Source of the DNA: Immersiella caudata
Taxonomy: Eukaryota; Ascomycota; Sordariomycetes; Sordariales; Lasiosphaeriaceae
Direction of reading: 5' to 3'
Assembly (NCBI GenBank): GCA_030512335.1
Contig: JAULSU010000002.1
Coordinates: 3,720,001-3,784,000 of the forward strand
Length of the DNA: 64,000 bases
The notes below the pieces were generated by a model. That model did no database searches. It had not been told where the DNA came from and saw nothing but the letters and a program-made list of their open reading frames with translations. Positions 35,721 to 46,273 of the stretch are shown one piece after another (positions within the stretch are counted from its first letter, which is position 1; the number at the start of each line of letters is the position of its first letter). A program made the position numbers and the translations under genes.

Positions 35721-36268
35721 TGTTTTCCAGGACAATTCTCTCAAGGGTAGGGCGCCTTTCAATTGAACCCTCACAGCAAGCCACTAACATCTTCTAGCAA
35801 CTGCTCCGGCAGTCGGCCTCGGCGGTGCGCCCAGCTGCCGCACGAAGCATCCCGGCCTTTGCCGCTCCGCCCGCGCCCGCATCGCTCTTCTTCCGTCGCC
35901 TCCTCTCCGACCAAACCCGCCAGGCCATCGACAAGGCTGTCGCCTCGGCCCCCGTTGTTCTCTTTATGAAGGGCACACCCGAGACACCACAGTGCGGCTT
36001 CTCTCGCGCCACCATCCAAGTTCTCGGCTTGCAAGGCGTCGACCCGGAAAAGTTCGCCGCCTTCAACGTGCTCGAGGACGCAGAGCTGCGCCAGGGCATC
36101 AAGGAGTACTCAGACTGGCCGACCATCCCGCAGCTATATGTCGACAAGGAGTTCGTCGGCGGGTGCGACATCATCGTTTCTATGCACCAGAGTGGCGAGC
36201 TGGCCAACCTGTTGAGCGAGAAGCATGTGTTGGTGAAGGAGGAAGCCGAGGAGCCCACCAAGGAATAA
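35721..36268 (+). CDS. GRX5: Mitochondrial monothiol glutaredoxin Grx5
   Basis: Two exons, 35721-35747 and 35798-36268, separated by a 50-nt intron with a CTAAC branch point; 165 aa. Residues 1-45 are rich in Arg, Ala and Ser and lack acidic residues, as in a mitochondrial presequence. The domain then shows the monothiol active site CGFS (Cys75) in KGTPETPQCGFSRA, the WPTIPQLYV glutathione-binding strand and GGCDIIVSMHQSGEL. Grx5 passes [2Fe-2S] clusters from the Isu scaffold to later acceptors in the mitochondrial matrix. Length and motif order match the family. Confidence 0.95.
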
Positions 36269-36400
36269 AACTGCGATTCAGAAACTCTGGGGGAGGGGGA
36301 GGGCGGCGTTTGTACGGATACCATGATGATAGACTTGTATTATACGCACGAGGAAAGGAAAATACCATGTTTACAACACCTTTAAGAAAACCCCCAAACC

Positions 36401-38494
36401 TCACAATGGATAAGCTCCCCCGTCGGCACGCATATCGCTTCCAGCAGACCAAACCCCCGCCCCCTCCACCTCATCCCTCGTCCACCTCACAATCTGCCCC
36501 CTCCCAAATAACGCCCTACCCTGCCCGCTCACCACCTCCACTTTATGCCCCAGCTTCTTCAGCCCCTCCACTGCCTCCTTCGGCATCCCCTCTTCCACAT
36601 ACACAGTCATATCAAACACATCCCCCCCCTCATCCGGCATTCCCGCCCCAATACACACCCTCGGCGCATCCAACGCCTGCTGCGGATTCAGCCCACCCAC
36701 CACCTGCCCAAGCAAGGTTTGCACATGCCCCTGCGGCTGCATGAAACCCCCCATCACCCCAAACACGCTATGCAAACCTCCCTTCTCACCCTCATAGGTA
36801 ACCAGCCCTGGAATAATGGTATGATAAGGCCTCTTCCTCGGCTCCAGTCTATTAGGATGTCTTCCGTCTAGGCTAAAGTTCGCACCGCGATTCTGCAACG
36901 TGAAGCCACATCCCCTGGGAATGATTCCGGTCCCGAAACCACCGTAGTTGGAATTGATGAAGGATATGGCGTTTCCTTGGGCGTCGCCGACGGCGAAGTA
37001 GACTGTGTCAGAGGAGGAGAGTGCAGGTGAGGGGAAGGGGTTTCCGTGCTCGAGGGATTTAGGGAGGATTTTGTGCGGAGAGAAGAGGGCTGCGCGGGAA
37101 GAAAGGTATGAGGGGGAGAGGAGGGAGGAATTTAGGTCGGGACGGGAGAAGGACGAGTCGGTGATGAACCAGGATGCGTCGGAGAAGGCGAGGCGGAGGG
37201 ATTCGATGATGGCGTGGAGGTAGGGGGTTGCGTTGTGGTCGGAGGGGCCGAAGTTGAGGTTCAGGGATCGGAGGATCCCGAGGGCCATCAGGGCAACGAT
37301 GCCTTGGCCGTTAGGTGGGTGTTCCCAGACGCGGAGGGAGGTGCCGGAGGGGGTGGTGAAGGGGAGGGAGATGGGGGGAACGGTCTCGGAGGAGGTTTCG
37401 AGGTGGTGTTGGAGATCGGAGAGCGTGAGGTGGCCGCCGAGGGAGGAGACGACGGAGATGAGTTCATTTGCGATGCGGCCGGTGTAGAACCCGGGTTTTC
37501 CTTCGGCGGCAAGAGTGCGGAAAGTGTGGGCAAGGTGCGGGAGCTTGATCTGTGGCAAATCTCAGCTCATTATCTCCTTTTTGTCTCCTTTTCCGTTGTC
37601 TCGGGAGCCGAGAGAGAGTTATACTCCTGAGACAACGGAAAAGAGACAAAAGGGGAAGAAAATAGCTCCAAATCCCACTTACGATGTCGCCAGCCCGAGG
37701 CGCGCGGAAGCCGGAAGGGGATGACGGGTCGGGTTTGAGTATTTCGGTGTAATTTGGGGAGGCAGCACGGAGGGATTTCTCAGAGCGTTGCCACTTTCAC
37801 AGTTAGCGTTTATGTGCGTCTCGAGAGGGGGCCAAGCGCTTGCAAAGTAAGCTGTGAGCTCTGACACGGGAAACCCCTTTTCGCCGAGCTCAATCGCCGG
37901 CGCGAGAATCTCGCTCATGGTGAGCTTTCCGCTGCCGAAGCGCTCTATTGTGTCAACCCAGCCCGCAGCAGCTCCAGGGACCGTGACGGCGTGAACGCTG
38001 CTCATGGGGATCTTTCCTGTCGTCCCCTCTGGGATCCCAAGGCTGCTACGGATCTTGTCCAGCGTGCAATCCGCCCCTGAACGACCCGAGCCATTGAGTG
38101 CTGAAACCTTCCCCGTCGCAGCATCATAATAGAGGCAGAACATATCGCCTCCTATACCAGTAGAGCACGGCTCCGTCATGTTCAGTCCCGCCGCTGCCCA
38201 CGTTAGTACTCACACCCCTTACTCCTTAAACTTCACCATCAGGAGTGAAGACATACCCACAGCAACCGCGGCATCCTACATTCTATTAGTCCAACATGGC
38301 TCATAGCTCTCCAATAAACGAAAACTTACAGCAGCATTCCCCCCCTTCTCCAAGATCTCAATCCCACACTTCGCCGCCAACGGCTGCGAACAAGCTACCA
38401 TCCCTTTGGTGCTATGCACTACGCTCCTGCGACTCGCAAACTTCATAAACATCTCTGACTCTGGCGGGAAGATTGGTAAAGTTGACTGTGCCAT
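36401..38494 (-). CDS. Gamma-glutamyltransferase
   Basis: Five exons on the minus strand: 38494-38330, 38275-38257 (19 nt), 38193-37844, 37793-37683 and 37549-36401. They total 1,794 nt (597 aa), normal for this family. Motifs run in order: VVHSTKGMVACSQPLAAKCG, EPCSTGIGGDMF, AVTVPGAAAGWVDT, ELTAYFWQRSEK, HLAHTFRTLAAEGKPGFY, then SDTVYFAVGD with the predicted autocleavage and nucleophile Thr397, SNYGGFGTG and PYHTIIPGL. The proenzyme cleaves itself before Thr into two subunits and transfers or hydrolyses the gamma-glutamyl group of glutathione conjugates. No signal peptide is seen, so a cytosolic form is likely. It ends 132 bp from the end of the convergent GRX5. Intron 3 (37843-37794) is GC-AG and 50 nt; intron 4 carries a long hairpin. 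The start at 38494 is chosen because it precedes the first conserved motif; an open frame extends upstream to 38797. Confidence 0.9.
37579..37651. repeat. Inverted repeat (hairpin) inside the gamma-glutamyltransferase intron 4
   Basis: The arms 37579-37607 and 37624-37651 are nearly perfect reverse complements (core TTTTCCGTTGTCTC against GAGACAACGGAAAA), with a loop of about 16 nt. They sit in the 132-nt intron 37550-37682 and leave the donor and acceptor exposed. Confidence 0.85.
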
Positions 38495-39289
38495 TGTTGC
38501 GGATGCAGATGCTGTAGAAACCCCCCTAATTTCGAGTTGTGTGCATAGACTGAAAGGAGGATGAGGTCGAGAAATCGGAGACGTCAAGACCTCTAAAGAC
38601 CAAGCAGTCTTTCTGCCTCTCATCATTGTCGTCATCGGCCGGCCCATGATATTCCCGCTCTGACTTTCACCAATGCGGTAGCTCTTCCGACCGGCCCCCG
38701 CTCTCGCTGCTGCAACATCGGCTGCAGTGGAGACGGGATCTCTCCCCCCGCCGGCATTCGGAGGTCTTCGGCTTACACCAAACTTTACGTACATCATCTC
38801 GTCACCACACGCACCTGCTGAAAGCCGACACTGTGTGATATATTCCTACAGTAGAGACCGAAATGAGTGTCCATGATTTCGATGTTCAAACTTTCTCCGC
38901 ACGGGCCGTTGGATCCCTAGTTCGGAATGACACAGTGCGCTTCTACTCACTTCGTACCAAGTACAAGGTCAGCCTAAAACCGGGCTGCAGCTGCGGCTCC
39001 AAATAAATTGGCCCCAGTTTCAGCCGCACTAGCCGCTTTGGGCAGCCGACGTGGTTAGGCACATTAAGCAAGCAAGATCGGCCGATTCAATTAAACGGGT
39101 ATATGATGACAACCTGATAACTGTATAATAATACGTGTCTCTTAGTAGTAGATCCCCTAAGGGAACTCTCATGACCTTTTATAAATTAAAACATAGAAAA
39201 CATTTTAACCACTCCACTTATCGATAGTGGTTAAAGACGTTAGCGTGTATAGATGCTCTTTGCTAAGCACTTGCCGCCAAGCCTGGGCA
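38495..39289. other. Transition from GC-rich gene block to AT-rich compartment
   Basis: Upstream sequence of the gamma-glutamyltransferase. Until about 39,050 it has normal composition; from about 39,060 TAA, TTA and ATA words become dominant and remain so to the end of the window. No coding feature is seen. Confidence 0.6.
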
Positions 39290-39299
39290 CACTCCTGTA

Positions 39300-40700
39300 T
39301 TAATGTTAAAGTATCTACCTCTTAACCTTACCCCTTTTAAGTAAAAGTAAGGTTATTTATGCTTATCAGTGTAAAGGGATGATTAGCCCTAAGCTTAGTC
39401 TTACTTATCTTTATCACCTACACCTCCAGCTTCTTAGCCTCCTCCCACCGGCTTTGGCTCTAAAACGTTAACACCAGGTTAGTTATACTGGTTAGTGTGT
39501 CAGGATGATTAGCCCCGAGCTTAGTTTTATAAGTCTTTATCACTTATATAAACAGCTTCTTAGCCTCCTCCCACCAGCCTTAGTTCCAAAACGTCAACAT
39601 TAGGTTAATTATATTAGTCAGTGTGTTAAGATGATTGGCCTTAAGCTTAGTCTTATAAGTCTTTATCACCTGCACCTTTAGCTTCTTAGCCTCCTCCCAC
39701 TAGCCTTAGTTCTTATACATCGACACCAGGTTAGCTATATTAGTTAGTATATTAGGATAATTAGCCCTAAGCTTAATCTTACTTATCTTTATCACCTATA
39801 CCTTTAACTTCTTAGCCTCCTCCCACTGGCCTTGGTTCCTATACGTCAACACCAAGTTAGCTATACTGGTCAGTGTATCAGGATAATCAGCCCTAAGCTT
39901 AGTCTTGCTTATCTTTATCACCTGTATAAACAGCTTTTTAGCCTCCTCCCACTGGCCTTGGTTCCTGTACGTTAACACCAGGTTGGTTATACTGGTTAGT
40001 GTATTAGGATGATCAGCCCTGAGCTTAGTCTTATAAGTCTCCATCACCTGTACCTCCAGCTTCTTAGCCTCCTCCCACCGGCCTTGGTTCCTGTACGTTG
40101 ACACCAGGTTAGTTATACTGGTCAGTGTATTAGGATGATTAGCCCTGAGCTTAGTCTTGCTTATCTTTATCACTTATATAAACAGCTTCTTGGCCTCCTT
40201 TTACCAGCCTTGGTTCTAAAACGTTAACGCCAGGTTAGCTATACTGGTCAGTGTATTAGGATGATCAGCCCTAAGCTTAATCTTACTTATCTTTATCACC
40301 TGTACCTCTAGCTTCTTAGCCTCCTTTTACCAGCCTTAGTTCTAATACGTCGACACTAGGTTAGTTATACTGGTTAGTGTATTAGGATGATTAACCCCGA
40401 GCTTAATCTTACTTATCTTTATCACCTACACCTCTAACTTCTTAGCCTCCTCCTACCGGCCTTGGTTCCTGTACATCGACGCTAGGTTAGCTATACTAGT
40501 CAGTGTAAAGGGATGATCAGCCCTAAGCTTAGTCTTATAAGTCTTTATCACCTTTACCTCTAACTTCTTAGCCTCCTCTTACCAACCTTGATTCCAGTAT
40601 GTTAACACCAGGTTTCCCACACTTGTTAATATGTTGGGATGGTTTAATCTAAACACCTCTCTTCTTAGCTTAACAGCCTTAAGCTGAAGTTTCTCGGATT
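39300..40700 (-). repeat. About eleven tandem 126-bp TPR-encoding units
   Basis: The landmark sequence encoding EEAKKL recurs every 126 bp at about 39430, 39556, 39682, 39808, 39934, 40060, 40186, 40312, 40438 and 40564, with a diverged unit near 40690. Each unit encodes one 42-residue TPR (YRNQGRWEEAKKL, then KTKLRADHPDTLTSIANLV). Units 39796-40173 remain open; others carry TAA/TAG at Gln and Trp codons. Confidence 0.92.
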
Positions 40701-40837
40701 CCTTTTATTAACCCTGGTAATAGAGGTATCTTACGGTGTAATAAAGCAGGCTAACCTTTGCCACCTCTTCCTCTTTTAACCTAGTACTCTTTTGCTGTAA
40801 TACCGCGTATATATGCAGAAGGTACCGGCTGTATACT

Positions 40838-41327
40838 TGTTACAACCTCTAGCCTGTCGACAGGCGGTCAGCAGGGTCGCTAGATAAATTGGGTAGGGTA
40901 AAGAGGAGTAATACAGAGGCAAGTCCTTACAGACAGGGGTTCACTGGTCAATAATGGTTATATGTTATTATAAGATAGAGTAACACTTTAAGTGTTAGTG
41001 TAGTAGGATATAATTAAAATTGGTTTAATTAATAAGTAAATACTTATATAAGGAACAGAAAGTTCCTTACACCATTATGGGTATGATGATAGCTATCTAT
41101 ACTAACTAATGAAGATGTAACTTGTACTCTGATCTGTTGCTCTGTCCCTTAGTGTTTACAGATCACAGAGTAATACTCTATAGGTCTGCACTTACTTTTT
41201 AACAGAGCGGATTCCTTGGTGCAGATCACACAGTGTTAAGTAGTTGCTACACGGTGCCTTGTACTGTGGCGCCTGCGGGGACACGTCGGTCCGTTCCGGC
41301 CACAAGGGTGGCCCACAGGTCGTCACA
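40838..41327 (-). mobile_element. Solo LTR, copy 1 (490 bp), with target-site duplication ATACT
   Basis: On the minus strand the unit reads TGTGACGACC...GGTTGTAACA, with TG...CA ends. It is flanked by perfect 5-bp repeats ATACT at 40833-40837 and 41328-41332, and no internal element sequence adjoins it. It therefore formed by recombination between the two LTRs of an element inserted in NLR gene A. It is homologous to the LTRs at 47445, 50985 and 59297. Confidence 0.93.
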
Positions 41328-43939
41328 ATACTGTCTAGTTCTCAAATATACTAAACGGGAAAAAATACAATACCGCTAAAACGGCCTAGCCGGAGAAATA
41401 ATTCATTGTTTTATTCCTAGCTAGCCACTTCTACATTACTAACTACACTAGCCGGTAGATACCCAGGTTCTGATCCTTTCCCGTTGTAATAAAAGAGAAT
41501 CTTTTAAGAAGCCCGAGTGCCTTTTGGAGCTGTATTTCCCTGTGACTGGTCTTGTCCTGTCGTATGTTATAGTAAGATAGGAATTCTTCTAAGATGTCTT
41601 ATCGGTTAAAGAAGCTTATAACTGATAGAAGCTCGCTTGTAAAGGTATTATGTTACTGGATCTGTTTAAATAATAGGATCTACGTTTCTACTATTGCGCG
41701 GGGGGTCTCCGAGTCTTTTTTAACTGTCTTAAACTCCTCGCTTAACAGGTTTACAAGATCCCGGTCGCTTTTATTCAAAAGCTGATGATACTTGGAGACG
41801 GAGATAGAGTTCTCTTAGATAAACGCAGCCGCTTAAACAAGTGTAAGAGGTAGGTGCTTTAGCTGAGAAAAGAGCGTTGATAAGTCGTCAGTTTTAAGAT
41901 CGTCTTTTCTAATTGTCGTTCGGAGTAACTAGGTGGAGTTGCCGTTATCTATCTTCCCGACCTTAATGGGGCGCTTACCCTTAGTAAACCTAAAGCTTAC
42001 CTGTTTATTCCTAGTTATGATCAGGACGGATCTATATATGTATTCAGGGATATAACGTTTAAGCCCCTTTAGCTAGGCGTAAAAGAGCTAGAGGTTGTTA
42101 GTATTATTAATAACTATTAACTACCTCCCCTGCTCTTTTCTCTCTAGCTATGTCTTCACTAACGGTAAAACATCGGTTTTCAGATCGTTATAACCGGGGA
42201 TGCGGTATTCTAGCGTAATAGAAATATACGACTAACAAAATCACTTAACGTTACTAGCATACACCCAGAGGACCGACACGTCTAGGTACGTCTTTTACAG
42301 CCAGTATACGTATGCTAATGTGATCTGCGTTTTCTTATGCTAAATTAGCAGATACTATGTATAGGGTTTGATTGAATTACCCAATGCCGCCTAAGCCGTA
42401 GAGTGACGCTTTTTGTTGCGATTTGCCTGTTTGACGCTGCTTATGGCTGAGGAGTTCTTTTAGCTGTTTGAGGATCTCTAAGCGCCTAATAAAGCCTGGA
42501 TTATTAGTGTATAGCACGAGAACTAGTCTTATTAGCTAGCATTGTTTTTAACACAGGCTAGTTACCCATATGTTGCCCTAACCGTATCCTCCCCATCCCT
42601 TTCTGCCATTAGTGCGGCAGGCTTCTTTAACTGATCCGTATCGTTGTTACAGATACCTCTTTGTCTTATACACCACATTAACCCTTTTAGCCTTTGAATG
42701 ACTTTCTCGTATTTGTTGTTATACGTTTTAAACTTGACCATTCCTAAATAAGTACGGGTAATTGGGTATAGGTACTTGGGGCTATCTTCCTAATAGCGGC
42801 AGTGGGTTGTAGACGACTTTGTGATTAAAAAGGCTGGTGTTTTATTTATGGCCCAGTTATTATGTTTGTCCTGCTTACACGTTAGCCTTAGTACTTAAAA
42901 GGGCCGACTGTAGCGTTTACCTGTCGTGTAGTAGGGGATATTAGCGTTTTGTAAAAGTAAAATATCTCCGAGTCTTTTTCGCCGCTTAGTGCTGTCTGGA
43001 ATTCTCGTTGCTGGGAATTTAGCACTTGTGAATTGACTTGTCCAATAGACTTGATAAGAGACCTGTTTGGTTTATCATCCGCTATGGGGATGAGTGAACT
43101 TATGTCTATGCCGTTGTGCGGTACCTTAAAAAAGACGATCCTATACACCGCGCGAATAAGATCTTAGTCTTCTTTAATCTTTGACCTTGATAGCGATATA
43201 ATGGCCTATATAGTAAGAAAGTGTGTGGTAAAGGGTGGGTTCTGGGGTATTAACCTGCTTGACGATTAACCCACCTAAGCTATACGTGATAATGAGGATC
43301 GGCTTGATATTTGCGCCGGCTAGCGCCAGGAGACTGGTGTTGAAAGACAATGCGAGGTCTTCCAAGTTCTGTATGCTGTTGCTTTAAGGGACGCTTAAGT
43401 TGTAGCCGTAAATCATCACTTGTGTAATTAGGTGGTTAGCGTCGTTAAGGGTAAGGTCGTAGGGGAAAGCATCTTGTAACTATATATACTCCCCACCCTT
43501 TTCTTTGAAGGACCTAAATGTATGACCACTAAGGCCGGAAATGGTAATAACGTTAAAGATATTAGCATGTATAATAACGCACGGGTTATACTTACTCTAT
43601 TTTATAATCCTCCGGCGCAGGAGAGTAGAGAGTGGTGATACCGTGAAATTTATTGTCCAACGTGAGAAGTACTGCCGGGCTAAAAGGCGATGGCTGGCCC
43701 GTCAAGGTTACAGTGCCCGCTTATAAAGCGGGCGTAAGGTCCCGGAAGGTCACCGTGGCGACTTTTGAACGCCCGTAGATCTCGTTGGCGAAGGATGAGA
43801 TTACCAGACTGGTAGAGCTATTATAAGGCCGAAGCTTCCCCTGCTGGGCGATAAATGACTGTAACTGGTTGACATCCCAGGTTAGTGGCACACCGCAGAT
43901 GTGAAACACTATACTGACCTTAGCCTACTGCTGTTAATT

Positions 43940-45121
43940 ATTGGTGCTTTGTTACTTTACGTGACTACGATCTGATATAGCATACCAAGGCGTATCGACT
44001 GCTGCCACCTCTTTAGCCCACCTATAAAACTCCCCGGAGACAGTTATAAACCCTGGGTTGTTTACGCCGACGAATTTAGTTATCTTTATGTGGTTCCTGT
44101 GGATACTGATAGGGATATACCCGGGTAAAATCGCCAAATCTTACGGCACGACTTACATTAAGGCTTTAGCATCCTATAATTAAACGGATCCTGCCAAACC
44201 CACTAAGCTGACTGCTAGTAGAGGTAGCTCTTTGTAAAAGCAGCTGATCTCGATCGGTGGCAGTCCCTTACTGTTACAGGCCATAACCATTGTGTGAAAG
44301 CTGTCTTGAATGTGTGTAAGCACCTCGGAGTCACGCCCGAGGACCTTAACAATTTCCACGTTTGTCTGATTAACAGTGCCGATCATCTGAGATAACAGCT
44401 CGGCCCATTTAGTAAGATTAGCGCCGTGGTGTGGTGTCCCGAGGAAGGCTACTCCGTGGGTCAAATAAAAAGATGTTCTGGAGGTGTTGTTCGGGTCGCT
44501 GCCTCGATATGATTAAGGCCTGTCGCAGGAATTAGCGACGTACCTAGTAGTAAAGCATGCCCTTATATTTTTGTAGATCAGGCCTCCCAGGCTGTGGCAG
44601 ATAAATAAAATCGGTCGCTTATTTTACCTCTATTAGCGTAGTACTTTTACCGGTTTTAATAGTGCCCACTGTGTTATCGTCGTCCTGATACGACACAAGC
44701 GACGTTAGTAGGTTCCACACGTGGTTTACGATCTGGTTTTATAACACCACCCCTTACTAGTCGGCCATATATGCATTGTATCCGAAGGTAAGTATGCGGG
44801 CGGTCGGGAGTTTAGACGGGAGGAGCGTCTTCGGCTATAGCTTGGACGCGTTTTAGGCGGTCCACGTCTTGTCGTGATCGCTGGTAAGGCTGTGTATAAA
44901 GATGATACTAGTGAGAATGTATGAGCTAAGCTTTTTTTACGTAACGATAGATATATACGTACTTGATGGTGCCGTCTTCTAGGACATGGAGTGTCTTGAT
45001 GCTGTAAGGGAATGTCTTTCTTGGAGCCGAAGACGTCGCGGCGGCCTGCGGCGGGGTGGTATCCTGGTCGCCTGTTGTGGCTTTTAACCACTGTTGCTGT
45101 AATTGATGTATCTTTGCGCAC
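43940..45121 (-). pseudogene. Second alpha/beta-hydrolase domain of an NLR-type protein, decayed
   Basis: Minus-strand translation gives RKTFPYSIKTLHVLEDG, then LPTARILTFGYNAY, WNLLTSLVSYQDDDN, HSLGGLIYKNIRAC (nucleophile Ser), and THGVAFLGTPHHGANLTKW (44464), followed by GYIPISIHRNHIKITKF VGVNN. This matches the lipase-like effector module that precedes NTPase domains in fungal NLRs. It lies directly upstream of gene A's own hydrolase domain and has no NTPase of its own. It is either a separate truncated gene or a tandem N-terminal duplication. Stops occur throughout, and an intron is likely near 44,950. Confidence 0.65.
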
Positions 45122-45603
45122 TGTAAATTGGGAAAGCTTATTATAAGACGCCTTTGGTGGAATGCCTTTAGATAGGATATTAGCCCTAACAGTTATTAAT
45201 AGAGAATATAAAGAAGAACACGAGGTAGTTGATATGATCTAGTAAATTAGTAGGCTGTGTGTGGTTAAGCTTTAGGTGTTAACACTATATACAGCACCGT
45301 TATAAGGCATATTTAACGCTATAATCATAGCTCGTTCTAGGTCTAATATATATATACCGCTAGCTCTTACTACTGAAGTAGGGAGTGCTGCCGATCTAGC
45401 TAGTCTTTTAGTTGCGATCCTTGTTTGAAGAACACTTGGAAAGAGGTGGTAATGGTAAATTAAACGGTTTATACGTAAAGTGGTGGGATAAAATTAATGC
45501 GGTGTAACGCAGGATAGTGGTATTAATAAATACAGCCCCTCTTTTAATATGATTAGGGTTTGGGAACGCTGAAATTTTAGATGTTATAGCTAGTGTACTG
45601 TTA
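45122..45603. other. AT-rich spacer
   Basis: Stop-rich on both strands; no recognisable domain or repeat boundary. Confidence 0.4.
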
Positions 45604-45894
45604 GTGGTGAAGTTGGCGGCGCCCCCCCCTGTAGCGGGTTGTGTGGGAAAGGGCCGCAGCACGCGTACCATTTGCGTGATTTCGATCGAACCTGCCGATG
45701 CTTCAGATTTATGGCCGCTTAAGCCAGGGACTGTGATCAGGTCGACGCTCTGGTCGCCAGTTGAAAGGGAGAAGATTACGGTGATCCACTGGAAAGTGCT
45801 GGTTGATGACGGGTTACACGTTGGGAAGGGTTGTGAGCTGGCCGGGGGGCCTTGCTGCGTGTTCTTTAAGGGGCTTAGCCCGGTAACCTATTAA
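45604..45894 (+). other. Unidentified 96-codon open frame, less mutated than its surroundings
   Basis: The frame encodes APPPVAGCVGKGRSTR, then EPADASDLWPLKPGT, ERKITVIHWKVLVDDGL-like and ELAGGPCCVF segments, so it looks like genuine protein rather than random sequence. It opens with a GTG-type codon and has no clear ATG or domain. It could be an exon of a lost gene or of a transposon. I do not recognise it. Confidence 0.3.
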
Positions 45895-46273
45895 ACCGAC
45901 CTATTTTTAGCTTAAAGATAGATGGCCCAGATTTGGGTTTTGGCTGGTGAGGTTGGGGACTATCAAGTAAGTATCGTTGACCTGGTGATCTTCTCGATTT
46001 CCTCTATGAAAATCACTCCTGTGGTATTAACTATAGATTCTTGCGTTCCGTAAGATTAGCTATTAAGCTAAGAAGAGTATTGCTTATCGTTCCGATTATC
46101 CGATTAGCTGGTGTAAGACGCGATTGACACTTACAGTAAGTAACTCTCTACACCAACACCTGCCTTAACCGGGATCAAGGCTATTTAAGATAGGATCGTA
46201 GCTTACTACAGCTAAGCGCAGGGTCGCTTTAGCACACTAGCCCTCCTCTAACTGGCCGATTAGAATAAAGACA

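Larger units (their letters stand above)
39290..43930 (-). pseudogene. Ruined NLR-like gene A: alpha/beta hydrolase - NTPase - TPR array
   Basis: Read on the minus strand, three domains follow in order. From about 43,920 to 42,880 is an N-terminal alpha/beta-hydrolase module of the SesB/DUF676 type (FHICGVPLTWDVNQLQSF, ITYSLGGLIVKQ replacing the usual His-Ser-Leu-Gly-Gly motif, IVFFKVPHNGIDISSLIP). Next comes a STAND NTPase region with a damaged P-loop at about 42,409-42,370 (LYGLGGIG, then a stop) and a winged-helix-like segment to 41,340. From 40,837 to 39,290 lie TPR units. Dozens of TAA/TAG codons interrupt the frame, mostly where CAG, CAA or TGG is expected, which is the RIP signature. 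A solo LTR splits the gene at 41,327/40,838. In fungi, such proteins are implicated in heterokaryon incompatibility and immunity-like responses; this copy cannot make a full protein. Confidence 0.8.

Noticed and set aside
36345..37630. Plus-strand frames opposite the gamma-glutamyltransferase gene
   Set aside because: Low-complexity Pro or Gly/Glu translations that mirror the real minus-strand exons.
39300..40700. CRISPR-like regular repeat array
   Set aside because: The 126-bp period is coding (42-residue TPR) with no spacer structure, and the genome is eukaryotic.
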